A stretch of DNA of 64,000 nucleotides, taken from the NCBI RefSeq assembly GCF_003315295.1, contig NZ_QNRI01000004.1, forward strand, positions 62,001 through 126,000. The letters are read 5' to 3'. The DNA comes from Paraliobacillus ryukyuensis. GTDB lineage: Bacteria > Bacillota > Bacilli > Bacillales > Amphibacillaceae. How positions within the stretch are numbered: position 1 is the stretch's first letter; each line of letters opens with the position of its first letter. Under the pieces are notes generated by a model, which saw only the letters and a list, made by a program, of their open reading frames with translations, was not told the origin of the DNA and did no database searches. The position numbers and the translations under genes were made by a program. Positions 1 to 8,514 of this stretch are shown in pieces.

Positions 1-219
1 TTTGTTATGGCAAGTAGAAACGAAATCAATTTGAATCAATTAGAAATAGAGGTCAAAACCAATTTTTTAACTGCTGACTTGTTACCTTCATTAGCCAAAT
101 TCGGTAAAGACACGGATGAAGACATTGTAGAGAATGGGAAGCAAATTGCTATCAAACCGAACACATTAATTGATCCAAGGTTAATTCAAATCTATGAGCG
201 ATCATGGAAATATTATTAA
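1..219 (+). CDS. Unrecognised protein, probably C-terminal part of a gene entering from the left
   Basis: The reading frame is open to the left edge of the window, and the first ATG is at position 7 with too little upstream sequence to judge a ribosome site. The visible 70 residues are polar and mixed-charge, with no signal peptide or membrane segment, and end in a tryptophan/tyrosine-rich tail. I do not recognise the family. It may be the tail of a longer protein or a complete small one. About 70 nt separate it from ytkL on the same strand, so co-transcription is possible. Confidence 0.4.
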   Translation, partial: FVMASRNEINLNQLEIEVKTNFLTADLLPSLAKFGKDTDEDIVENGKQIAIKPNTLIDPRLIQIYERSWKYY

Positions 220-291
220 TTCATACTTTTAATACACTTAAAAAGTGGGTAAAGCTAAAGGAATGTAGAATATCGAAAGGAGACTGTAACA

Positions 292-972
292 GTGAAACTA
301 TCTTATCATGGACAATCAGTTGTACAAATAAAAACGGAAACACATACGATTTTAATTGATCCATTTATTACAGGTCATGAAAGATGTGATTTGGATGTAG
401 ATGAAGTTAATCCAGATGTAATCTTGCTTACGCATGGACATAATGATCACGTTGGTGACACGATACCTATAGCTAAACGAACTAATGCATTAGTGGTTGC
501 ACCAAATGAATTGGCACAATATCTTGAAAGCAGAGGCCTTCAGACACATCCGCTACATATTGGCGGTGCCCATACATTTGACTTTGGTACAGTCAAATTA
601 ACACAAGCCTTTCATGGTTCGATGTTTTACGATGAAGAAGGGAATGGTATCTATTCTGGAATGCCAGCAGGTATCTTATTTAAAGCGGAAGGTAAAACCA
701 TTTATCATGCTGGAGATACAGGGTTGTTCTCTGATATGAAAATGATTGGGGAGATGAATGATATTGATGTAGCCTTTTTACCGATCGGTGATAATTTTAC
801 GATGGGGCCAGAAGATGCTTTAATAGCTGCTAAATGGATTGATGCTTCTTATGTCGTCCCAGTTCATTACAATACATTCCCGCTCATTGAACAAGACGGA
901 AAAGCGTTTGCTGCTAATGTCACTCCTGGGAAAGGTATAGCATTGGAGCCAGGAGAATCTTTCGAATATTAA
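292..972 (+). CDS. ytkL: YtkL-type metal-dependent hydrolase (UPF0173, metallo-beta-lactamase fold)
   Basis: 226 residues, the usual length for the UPF0173 family. The metallo-beta-lactamase signature THGHNDH is at residues 47-53 and supplies the metal-binding His and Asp residues. Further ligands are probably in YHAGDTG (about residue 139) and VPVHYNTFP near the C-terminus. The fold marks it as a cytosolic metal-dependent hydrolase; the substrate is not known for the family. The start is GTG at 292, with GAAAGGAG about 10 nt upstream. It lies just before ytoI, as in other Bacillaceae. Family assignment is firm, function open. Confidence 0.9.
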   Translation: MKLSYHGQSVVQIKTETHTILIDPFITGHERCDLDVDEVNPDVILLTHGHNDHVGDTIPIAKRTNALVVAPNELAQYLESRGLQTHPLHIGGAHTFDFGTVKLTQAFHGSMFYDEEGNGIYSGMPAGILFKAEGKTIYHAGDTGLFSDMKMIGEMNDIDVAFLPIGDNFTMGPEDALIAAKWIDASYVVPVHYNTFPLIEQDGKAFAANVTPGKGIALEPGESFEY

Positions 973-1054
973 ATTCCAACAAAACTAAACTAGATCAAAA
1001 CAAAGATAGAGTCAATAAGTAAATCTTCAGTTACAACAACATCTCATCAAGATA

Positions 1055-1097
1055 AGAACGAACTACAAATGATAAATGATCATTTGTAGTTCGTTCT
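1055..1097. terminator. Perfect 19-bp hairpin after ytkL
   Basis: Left arm 1055-1073 and right arm 1079-1097 are perfect complements around a 5-nt loop. No long T-run follows on either strand, so it may be a weak terminator or an RNA-stabilising 3' end rather than a classic intrinsic terminator. It lies in the 238-nt gap between ytkL and the next small gene. Confidence 0.6.
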
Positions 1098-1210
1098 ATA
1101 TCCTGTCTATTTAAAACACTAGTTCCCAAAACACCTTATAGATTAAAAGACATGTTCCCATACAGGGTCTCATAAACTAGTTATAAATGAATGATCAGGG
1201 GGTTTAATAA

Positions 1211-1438
1211 TTGAAGCAATATGCATGGTTGCGAATACTATTGGCAGGTTTTTTGTTATATATGGCTTTTCCTTCGCTGCACGCTCATTCTGTAGGATTA
1301 GCACACTTGTTTTGGTTTAGTTGGTTGGTATTGTTTACCTTAGTGGTGGGTGGTAATTTAGCGATTATATTAAAAATTAACTACCAACCAGAACGTTCTA
1401 TTATGGCAGAAAAAGTTCCGCAAAGAATGAAAAATTGA
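1211..1438 (+). CDS. Small two-helix membrane protein, unknown function
   Basis: 75 residues with a TTG start at 1211, preceded by a G-rich ribosome site (CAGGGGG) near 1196-1202. Two hydrophobic stretches are visible, roughly residues 7-24 and 31-55, followed by a short basic tail, so it should be a small integral membrane protein. In B. subtilis the small gene beside ytoI is ytpI, but I do not see a convincing match to YtpI and that gene usually lies on the other side of ytoI. No function is assigned. Confidence 0.6.
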   Translation: MKQYAWLRILLAGFLLYMAFPSLHAHSVGLAHLFWFSWLVLFTLVVGGNLAIILKINYQPERSIMAEKVPQRMKN

Positions 1439-1513
1439 TACAAAAGCTACTTATCTGTATAATAACACTTAAAGAATAAATATTAGTACAGATAGAAAGA
1501 ATGGTGAAGGGCC

Positions 1514-2830
1514 TTGGCTACAAAACATGAACAGATTCTTCTATTCATTGAATCACTCAAGGTAGGAAATAAAATCTCGGTAAGACAGATTGCAAAAGAA
1601 CTTAACGTAAGTGAGGGAACTGCTTATCGAGCGATTAAACAGGCGGAAAATCAAGGATTGGTAAGCACAATTGAACGTGTTGGTACTATTCGAATTGAAC
1701 AGAAGAAAAAGGAAAATTTTGAGCATCTTACATTTGCTGAAATTGTAGGAATTGTTGATGGACAAGTATTAGGTGGTAGAGAAGGACTACATAAAACATT
1801 ACATAAGTTTGTCATTGGAGCAATGAAGCTTGAAGCAATGATGCGTTACACAGAAAAAGATTCATTATTAATCGTGGGTAATCGTGTCGAAGCTCATGAA
1901 TTAGCCATTAATGAAGGAGCGGCAGTTTTAATTACAGGTGGATTTGATACAGAAGACCATGTTAAACGCTTAGCAGATGAAAAGCAGCTACCGATTATTT
2001 CTACAAGTTATGATACATTTACGGTAGCTGCCATGATTAATCGCGCAATTTACGACCAATTAATTAAAAAAGAGATTGTACTAGTTGGTGATATCTTTAC
2101 TACATACGATGACACTTATTTTGTTTCAGGAAAAGATGTGTTAGATAAATGGTATCAATTAAATGAACATACGAAGCATAGCCGATATCCAGTTGTTGAT
2201 GAGCAAAATAAGGTTATTGGTATTGTTACTTCTAAAGATGTGATTGGCAAAAATCGAAATATAACGATTGATCGAGTCATGACCAAAAATCCAATGACAG
2301 TTTTAGAAGAAACCTCACTCGCTTATGCCGCTCATATGATGGTATGGGAAGGGATAGAAATTATGCCTGTAGTTGATAATCATAATAAGTTAGTTGGTTT
2401 AATTTCTAGACAGGATGTGTTAAAAGCGTTACAACATGTACAAAGGCAACCCCAAGTTGGTGAAACAATTGATGACATTGTTACAAATCGACTATCGGTT
2501 GTTTCGGATGATCCGCACGATATGATCCTTCGTTCGGAAGTTACTCCCCAAATGACAAATGCTTTAGGAACTTTATCTAATGGTGTACTTGTATCTTTTA
2601 TTTCAGAAGCTGGGAGTCGTTTGATTCGACAATTGAAAAAAAGTGATATTGTTGTCGAAAATATTTCTACGTATTTTATCAAACCAGTACAACTTGACCA
2701 TAAATTAGATATTCGACCACGTTTACTTGAAATTGGACGCAAATCAGCCAAAATTGATATTGAAGTTTTTAATGAGAAAGATATTGTAGGTAAGGCAATA
2801 TTAATTGCACAATTAATCGACCGTTACTAG
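1514..2830 (+). CDS. ytoI: YtoI: HTH-DRTGG-CBS-hotdog protein
   Basis: 438 residues, matching the B. subtilis protein (about 439). Domains in order: an N-terminal winged-helix region (about 1-62), a DRTGG domain (about 70-185), two CBS motifs (about 195-250 and 255-312, each with the V-I/L-G-I/L-V/I-S/T-x-x-D-V pattern) and a C-terminal hotdog-like domain (about 325-430). CBS pairs usually bind adenine nucleotides, so this is probably a nucleotide-responsive regulator, but its targets are unknown. The start is TTG at 1514. nrnA follows after only 16 nt, suggesting an operon. Confidence 0.9.
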   Translation: MATKHEQILLFIESLKVGNKISVRQIAKELNVSEGTAYRAIKQAENQGLVSTIERVGTIRIEQKKKENFEHLTFAEIVGIVDGQVLGGREGLHKTLHKFVIGAMKLEAMMRYTEKDSLLIVGNRVEAHELAINEGAAVLITGGFDTEDHVKRLADEKQLPIISTSYDTFTVAAMINRAIYDQLIKKEIVLVGDIFTTYDDTYFVSGKDVLDKWYQLNEHTKHSRYPVVDEQNKVIGIVTSKDVIGKNRNITIDRVMTKNPMTVLEETSLAYAAHMMVWEGIEIMPVVDNHNKLVGLISRQDVLKALQHVQRQPQVGETIDDIVTNRLSVVSDDPHDMILRSEVTPQMTNALGTLSNGVLVSFISEAGSRLIRQLKKSDIVVENISTYFIKPVQLDHKLDIRPRLLEIGRKSAKIDIEVFNEKDIVGKAILIAQLIDRY

Positions 2831-2846
2831 AGGAGAGAGTTTGAGG

Positions 2847-3791
2847 ATGAAATTAACTGAACAGATTGTAGCAAAAATTAAAGCTTATAAGTGTATCATT
2901 ATTCATCGACATGTTCGACCAGATCCTGATGCATATGGTTCACAAATCGGATTAGCAAAAATTATTCAAGCTAGTTTTCCTGAAAAAGAAGTTTTCGTTG
3001 TTGGTGATGATGATCCTGGGCTAGCGTTCTTGGCTATTACTGAAGATATTCCAGATGATTATTATCAAGATGCGTTAGTGATAATTTGTGATACAGCAAA
3101 TAAAGCAAGAATTTCAGACCAACGTTATGTACAAGCAAAAGAAGTGATTAAAATCGATCATCATCCTGAAGTGGACAGTTATGGTGATATTTCTTGGGTA
3201 AACACAGAAGCTAGTTCAACAAGTGAAATGATTTATGAACTCGTTAAGAATGAATCCCATCAAGGGCTACAACTAACATCGGAGGTAGCGAAATTTTTAT
3301 ATGCTGGTATAATTGGCGATACAGGACGTTTCTTATTCCCTAGCACTACAGAAAAAACATTTCGTTATGCAGCTGAATTAGTAAGCTATGAGTTTGATCG
3401 ACCACAATTATACAATGATCTCTATAAAACATCAGAAAATATTGCCCATTTAAAAGGGTACATTTTACAGAATTTCACTGTAACTCCCAATGGTGTAAGT
3501 GCCATTAAAATAACAAAAGATATACTAAAAAGGTATGACTTAACATCTGAACAAACAAGTAAATTAGTAGGTGTCCTAGGCGATATTGAAGGGATTAAAG
3601 CTTGGGTCATCTTCGTAGAGGAAGGTGATTTAATTCGAGTTCGCTTACGGTCAAAAGGACCAGTCATCAATGAAATTGCAGCTGAATTTAACGGTGGAGG
3701 TCACCCTTTAGCCTCGGGGGCAACGATTTATGATTGGAAAGATAGCGAAGCAGTCATCAATGAATTGGAGAAAGTCTGCCAAGCTTTTTAA
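2847..3791 (+). CDS. nrnA: NrnA: bifunctional oligoribonuclease / pAp phosphatase (DHH family)
   Basis: NrnA degrades short RNA oligonucleotides to mononucleotides and dephosphorylates 3'-phosphoadenosine 5'-phosphate in the cytosol. The N-terminal DHH domain has HRHVRPDPDAYGS (from residue 20) and DHHPE (about residue 104); the DHHA1 domain has GGGHPLASGA near the end. The frame also allows TTG at 2841, but ATG at 2847 lines up with the N-terminus of B. subtilis YtqI, giving 314 residues. The ribosome site AGGAGAG lies at about 2831-2837. It appears co-transcribed with ytoI. Confidence 0.95.
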   Translation: MKLTEQIVAKIKAYKCIIIHRHVRPDPDAYGSQIGLAKIIQASFPEKEVFVVGDDDPGLAFLAITEDIPDDYYQDALVIICDTANKARISDQRYVQAKEVIKIDHHPEVDSYGDISWVNTEASSTSEMIYELVKNESHQGLQLTSEVAKFLYAGIIGDTGRFLFPSTTEKTFRYAAELVSYEFDRPQLYNDLYKTSENIAHLKGYILQNFTVTPNGVSAIKITKDILKRYDLTSEQTSKLVGVLGDIEGIKAWVIFVEEGDLIRVRLRSKGPVINEIAAEFNGGGHPLASGATIYDWKDSEAVINELEKVCQAF

Positions 3792-3850
3792 TGATTAACT
3801 ACAACTAAAATGTTGTATACAAATAAGTCAAGTAGGGTAGAAGTGAGGGG

Positions 3851-3950
3851 AGGCTGTGCCCGTGGAAAGCGAAGCATTTTGCCAAAGCGTCATATTTTCA
3901 CACGTTAATGTTCGGATTTTTCTTGTTCATTTACTCTTTTGTCCCAGCCT
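3851..3950. repeat. Dispersed intergenic repeat (remnant)
   Basis: The segment 3851-3872 matches the minus strand of 39020-38999 at 20 of 22 bases (core GTGCCCG, GGAAAGCGA). The right end, 3937-3950 (TTTTGTCCCAGCCT), recurs exactly at 55320-55333, and both copies are preceded by an ATGTTCGG block. The element looks like a fusion of two intergenic repeat families. It lies between convergent nrnA and ytrI. Confidence 0.6.
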
Positions 3951-4021
3951 CCTTCACTGACCCTGACCCACGTTGCTTTTTATCATTTATACGATACAAA
4001 CATTTCCTTGAAATCTTAATG

Positions 4022-4525
4022 TTAGTTCGCTAGTTTAAGGGTAACATGAATCTCTAATGTTTCCATAATAAATAGGTGATCTACCTTTGCTTGATAAGCG
4101 AAACCATCAATACTAAATACTTTATTTTCGATTGATCGTATTACGAATGAATAACTTTCGGATATACGTTCAATTTCTTGTCCTATAGCGTCTTCTATTT
4201 CATTCTTAATAGCTTCCTCGAATTCTCTAATAATGAGTGGATCTAAATCAAGTTGTTCACTATTTGAAATATGTATTTGTATCGAAGAAATGGTTGCTTG
4301 CTTTTGATATCGTTGATCCAATTCTTTATTACTCTCTTCTAATGCTTTGTATTTTGCTTTACTATCGCTTAATTGCGAGCGCAATTCTAAGTTTTCTTCA
4401 ACCCAGCCTTCATACAATTGTCCATACATATACATAAAAACCACAAACGCAATAATTGCTCCAACAAAAGTTCCTGCTAAAAAACGTTGCCAACTTTCTT
4501 TTTTATAATAAGGAGGTATGTGCAT
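4022..4525 (-). CDS. ytrI: Sporulation membrane protein YtrI
   Basis: 167 residues. An N-terminal hydrophobic segment (about 13-33) anchors the protein; a charged, probably coiled-coil stretch follows (about 40-75), then a mixed alpha/beta C-terminal domain. YtrI is required for efficient sporulation in B. subtilis and is made in the mother cell under sigma-E. Its start codon shares one base with the ytrH stop codon (TGATG), so the pair is translationally coupled. Identity rests on the ytrH partner, size, topology and position between nrnA and dnaE. Confidence 0.85.
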   Translation of the reverse strand: MHIPPYYKKESWQRFLAGTFVGAIIAFVVFMYMYGQLYEGWVEENLELRSQLSDSKAKYKALEESNKELDQRYQKQATISSIQIHISNSEQLDLDPLIIREFEEAIKNEIEDAIGQEIERISESYSFVIRSIENKVFSIDGFAYQAKVDHLFIMETLEIHVTLKLAN

Positions 4526-4857
4526 CAGTCAATCTCCTCTTGTATTAACCATTCAATAACTAATAGAGCTGTTTGTACACCACCCATTGCTGTAATAATA
4601 ATGATAATTTGTTTTATCATATCTAAAGTAGATCCTTCCAGGATGCCTCGCTCAAAGTTAGATATAGCATCAAAGGTGCCGCCGATTGCTGCAACAATTG
4701 CCCAAATACGTAAACTTTTCGCAATTCTTCCCATCATTGTCATTGGGGGTTCGCCTGTTGCGAAAGCGCCAATACTGCCGATAAAAGCACCGCCGATCAC
4801 AACGCCAAGCGCAATAAAATAACACTGTATCATTGTTGCAAGGAAACGCTCTTCCAT
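4525..4857 (-). CDS. ytrH: Sporulation membrane protein YtrH
   Basis: 110 residues, mostly hydrophobic with about three membrane segments: roughly residues 9-33 (glycine-rich), 46-64 and 80-102. It belongs to the YtrH family of mother-cell sporulation proteins. AAAGGAG lies about 10 nt before the ATG at 4857. It is the first gene of the ytrHI pair, transcribed away from dnaE. I could not define a convincing sigma-E promoter upstream. Confidence 0.9.
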   Translation of the reverse strand: MEERFLATMIQCYFIALGVVIGGAFIGSIGAFATGEPPMTMMGRIAKSLRIWAIVAAIGGTFDAISNFERGILEGSTLDMIKQIIIIITAMGGVQTALLVIEWLIQEEID

Positions 4858-5060
4858 TGGTCTATAACTCCTTTAATTGAAAAAATCACCTTGTGCGTTT
4901 ACACTCATAACGGAACTAACATTTTTATGGATCGACAAATGCTACTTCTAGATAAATTATATGATGGGCTTGATCCACGTATGTTATTGATTTTCAACTT
5001 AATAGGAAATCAGCTATAATATGAGACAAGCATAGTGGAGGAGAGAAAGAAGGTAATAGA

Positions 5061-8000
5061 TTGACATTTTCTCATTTATTCGTACGAAGCGGTTACAGCT
5101 TTTTGAAAAGTACTGTTAAATTAAAAGAGTTAATTGAGCAAGCTAAACAATACAATATACAAGCTGTTGCTCTAACAGATGAACAAGTACTACACGGTGC
5201 TGTTCAATTTTATCAGCTAGCTATAGAAGCGGGAATTAAACCTATTATCGGTATGATTGTTTATGTCACAGAAGAAACTGGTGGTACCACTCCAATTACA
5301 GTACTAGCAAAGAATAATCAAGGGTATCAAGACCTATTGAAACTAAGTACAGCACTTAATGTAGCAGGTGAAACATCCCTATCATTGCCAGAATTAGCTG
5401 GTTACACAGAGCATGTGCATGTGATTTTACCAATTACAAGCTCTCCTATTGCTTCTTTTTTACAAACAGGTGAGGAAGCTTTAATCAAGAACTACCTTAA
5501 TAATTGGAATCAACTACTTCATAAAGAGGTATGTATTGGTGTTGACCGAAAACAACGGCTTTCGTTTCCAATTCTTAAGCAAATAGTAAAGCAGCTACCA
5601 AATCAAGCAATTGCCATCCAAGATGTTCGGTATTTAAGACAAGAAGACCAACAGGCCTATCGTTGTTTAAGGGCAATGGATCAAGGAACTACTTGGACAA
5701 GTATGCAGCAAAATCAAGATAATAATGACCAACATTTTGCCACATCAGAAGAGATGCATCATTGGTTTCAAGATTGGTCTGAACTAATTGAAGAGACGAA
5801 TCAACTTGCTAATACATGTAACATTTCGCTAGAGCTACATGTACATGCGCTACCAAAATATCCGTTGGAGTCTGGGCACACAGCAAGTAGTTATTTAAGT
5901 GAATTGTGTGAACGGGCTTTAAAAAATAAATATCCGGATGCCAATCAAGTGGTAAGAAATCGTATGAATCATGAGTTGCAGGTTATTACAAATATGGGAT
6001 TTAGTGATTATTTTTTAATTGTGTGGGATTTTGTACAATATGCGAAAAATAACAACATTATGGTTGGCCCTGGACGAGGTTCAGCAGCAGGCTCTCTGGT
6101 TGCGTATTTATTGAATATAACAGAAATAGACCCGATAAAATATCAGCTTTTGTTTGAACGTTTTCTCAATCCAGAGCGAATTTCCATGCCAGATATCGAT
6201 ATTGATTTTTCCGACACTCGTCGAGATGAAGTGATTGCCTATGTGCAACAAAAATATGGTCAAGATCATGTTGCCCAAATTGGTACTTTTGGTACATTTG
6301 CTACACGATCGACTATTAGAGAGCTAGCAAAGGTAATGGAGATTTCACCAGAGGATTTAGCGTTTATCTTAAAAGAGATTCCAAGTCATTCATCAAAATC
6401 AGTAGTTGAGAGTGTCAAAGGCTCTACATTACTAAGAGACTACATCAAAACATCGCCAAAACTGCAACAATTTTTCACTGTTGCAACTAAATTAGAAGGT
6501 TTACCTAGACATTTATCTACGCATGCAGCAGGTATTATTATAAGTGAAGAACCTTTAGTCAATCGTGTAGCGCTCACAGCTAGTCATGAATCGATTTATT
6601 TAACGCAATTTGCAATGAAAGACGTTGAAACAATTGGGTTATTAAAAATGGATTTTCTGGGGCTTCGTAATTTGACCTTAATTGAACGGATACTTCAGTC
6701 AATAAAAAAATCTACGAAAGATGATTTAGATATTCATCATTTACCTTTACATGATAAACGTACCTTTGAATTGTTACAGCATGCGAAGACAAATGGTATT
6801 TTTCAACTAGAGTCCCAAGGGATGCAAGGTGTATTACAACAACTACATCCGACAACATTTGAAGATATTGTTGCTGTTAATGCACTTTATCGACCTGGTC
6901 CAATGGCGTTTATTTCTACCTATATCAATCGTAAACATGGAAAGGAACAAGTAACGTATCCGCACCCAGATTTGCAACCGATCTTACAATCTACCTATGG
7001 TGTATTAGTTTACCAAGAACAAATCATGCAAATTGCCAATCAACTAGCGGGTTTCTCACTAGGTCAAGCGGACCTTTTACGAAGAGCTGTGAGTAAAAAG
7101 AATGAAAATGAAATTAAGCAATTAGAACAAACATTTTTAGATGGTTGTGTAAGAAATGGATACGATCGAAAAGTCGCAACCGACGTTTTTGATTGGATCG
7201 TACGTTTCTCAAATTATGGTTTTAATCGTAGTCACGCGGTTGCATATAGTAAGATCTCCTATCAATTAGCCTTTTTAAAAGCGCACCATGCTGCTAATTT
7301 TTTTGCCGAAATCCTTTCTAGTGTGGCTGGACAACAAGATAAAGTGAGGATATATACGAATGAAGCACAAACATTTGGATTATCACTGTTACCACCATCA
7401 ATTAATAAAAGTTTTGGAAAATTTCATGTAGAAGCAAATCAAATTCGGGTTGGCCTTTGGGCGATTAAAGGTGTTGGTCATCAAGCAATTAACCATATCA
7501 TAGAGATAAGGAAAAATGGTTCTTTTCGAAGTTTATTTGATTTTTGCATGCGTGTCTCACTAAAAATAATTAATCGTTCTGTGATAGAATCATTGATCTT
7601 GGCTGGTGCATTTGATGCATTATTTTCTGATCGCGCTTCATTACTTGCTACAATAGACCGTGCCATGGAGCAAGCAGAACTTTTTAATGAGTTTGATGAT
7701 CAGTCATCTTTATTTCAAGATGAGTTAGAGTTAGATATCAATTATGTGCAAGTTAAACCTTTTTCCGATTTGCAACAATTAAAGTATGAAAAAGACTTAA
7801 TAGGTATATATATTTCTAGCCATCCATTGCAGAAATATCGAAAATCATTGCGTAAACATGGATTTGTAACGTTAGCCAAAGTGAAAACATTGGTTAATAA
7901 AAATAAGCAACAAATAGTTGCCATTATTCAAAGTATCAAAGTCATAAGAACGAAACGAGGCGATCAGATGGCTTTCTTAACCATTGCTGATGAATCCGTT

Positions 8001-8408
8001 GAGTTAGAAGCAGTTATCTTTCCAAATCTATTCCGAGAAATAAAACCATGGTTGAGTGAAGAGTTACTAGTAGCTATGACCGGTAAGGTCGAAGGACGTA
8101 ATGGTAAACTACAATTTATCATCAATGAAGTTGAGCAACTCGACATGGCATCACTAGAAAAGAAAGCATTAGCGAGAATCTATATTAAACTAGAAGCAGA
8201 GAACGAGCAACAAGCACTTTCACATCTTAATCAGTTAGCAGAGCAGTATCCAGGTAGCGCAGCAGTAATTATTTATCATAGTCGAACGGATCAGACCTAC
8301 CAACTAGCTTCTTCTTATAATTTAAAGATCGAACGAGGCTGTATACAAACTCTAAATAACATATTTGGAAAAAGTAATGTGGTTATCAAGCAGCATAATG
8401 AAACCTAA
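5061..8408 (+). CDS. dnaE: DNA polymerase III subunit alpha (DnaE)
   Basis: 1115 residues, the length expected of the DnaE-type replicase that extends primers on the lagging strand in Firmicutes alongside PolC. The N-terminal PHP domain covers about residues 1-210. The catalytic core has GPGRGSAAGSLV (about 338) and the acidic motif PDIDIDFSD (about 378), followed by the thumb/fingers region. A helix-hairpin-helix segment (GVGHQAINHI) and an OB-fold near residues 945-1040 complete it. The start is TTG at 5061. A TATAAT at 5015-5020 lies upstream but without a clear -35. Confidence 0.97.
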   Translation: MTFSHLFVRSGYSFLKSTVKLKELIEQAKQYNIQAVALTDEQVLHGAVQFYQLAIEAGIKPIIGMIVYVTEETGGTTPITVLAKNNQGYQDLLKLSTALNVAGETSLSLPELAGYTEHVHVILPITSSPIASFLQTGEEALIKNYLNNWNQLLHKEVCIGVDRKQRLSFPILKQIVKQLPNQAIAIQDVRYLRQEDQQAYRCLRAMDQGTTWTSMQQNQDNNDQHFATSEEMHHWFQDWSELIEETNQLANTCNISLELHVHALPKYPLESGHTASSYLSELCERALKNKYPDANQVVRNRMNHELQVITNMGFSDYFLIVWDFVQYAKNNNIMVGPGRGSAAGSLVAYLLNITEIDPIKYQLLFERFLNPERISMPDIDIDFSDTRRDEVIAYVQQKYGQDHVAQIGTFGTFATRSTIRELAKVMEISPEDLAFILKEIPSHSSKSVVESVKGSTLLRDYIKTSPKLQQFFTVATKLEGLPRHLSTHAAGIIISEEPLVNRVALTASHESIYLTQFAMKDVETIGLLKMDFLGLRNLTLIERILQSIKKSTKDDLDIHHLPLHDKRTFELLQHAKTNGIFQLESQGMQGVLQQLHPTTFEDIVAVNALYRPGPMAFISTYINRKHGKEQVTYPHPDLQPILQSTYGVLVYQEQIMQIANQLAGFSLGQADLLRRAVSKKNENEIKQLEQTFLDGCVRNGYDRKVATDVFDWIVRFSNYGFNRSHAVAYSKISYQLAFLKAHHAANFFAEILSSVAGQQDKVRIYTNEAQTFGLSLLPPSINKSFGKFHVEANQIRVGLWAIKGVGHQAINHIIEIRKNGSFRSLFDFCMRVSLKIINRSVIESLILAGAFDALFSDRASLLATIDRAMEQAELFNEFDDQSSLFQDELELDINYVQVKPFSDLQQLKYEKDLIGIYISSHPLQKYRKSLRKHGFVTLAKVKTLVNKNKQQIVAIIQSIKVIRTKRGDQMAFLTIADESVELEAVIFPNLFREIKPWLSEELLVAMTGKVEGRNGKLQFIINEVEQLDMASLEKKALARIYIKLEAENEQQALSHLNQLAEQYPGSAAVIIYHSRTDQTYQLASSYNLKIERGCIQTLNNIFGKSNVVIKQHNET

Positions 8409-8418
8409 TTGCTCAAAC

Positions 8419-8446
8419 TTTACACGTATGGACGATCTGCTATAAT
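8419..8446 (+). promoter_or_regulatory. Sigma-A promoter of the malic enzyme-accDA block
   Basis: TTTACA at 8419-8424 and TATAAT at 8441-8446 are spaced 16 nt apart. The -10 box is preceded by TGC, an extended -10. Transcription should start near 8453. Confidence 0.75.
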
Positions 8447-8458
8447 AGAATGGGTTAT

Positions 8459-8469
8459 TGGTCTGACCA
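8459..8469. promoter_or_regulatory. FadR-like operator over the ytsJ transcription start
   Basis: TGGTCTGACCA is a perfect 11-bp palindrome with a one-base centre. It fits the TGGTNNNACCA shape bound by FadR-subfamily GntR repressors and resembles the E. coli FadR core CTGGTCNGACCAG. It begins about 6 nt after the predicted transcription start, where a repressor would block. The gene for a FadR-type regulator is the second gene of this transcript, so autoregulation is likely (inference). Confidence 0.6.
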
Positions 8470-8514
8470 GACAAGTAATGATAATAAATCATGTGTCAAG
8501 AAGGGGAGTTTCAT

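Noticed and set aside
4237-4822. Plus-strand ORFs opposite ytrI and ytrH
   Set aside because: They are antisense shadows of two well-conserved sporulation genes.
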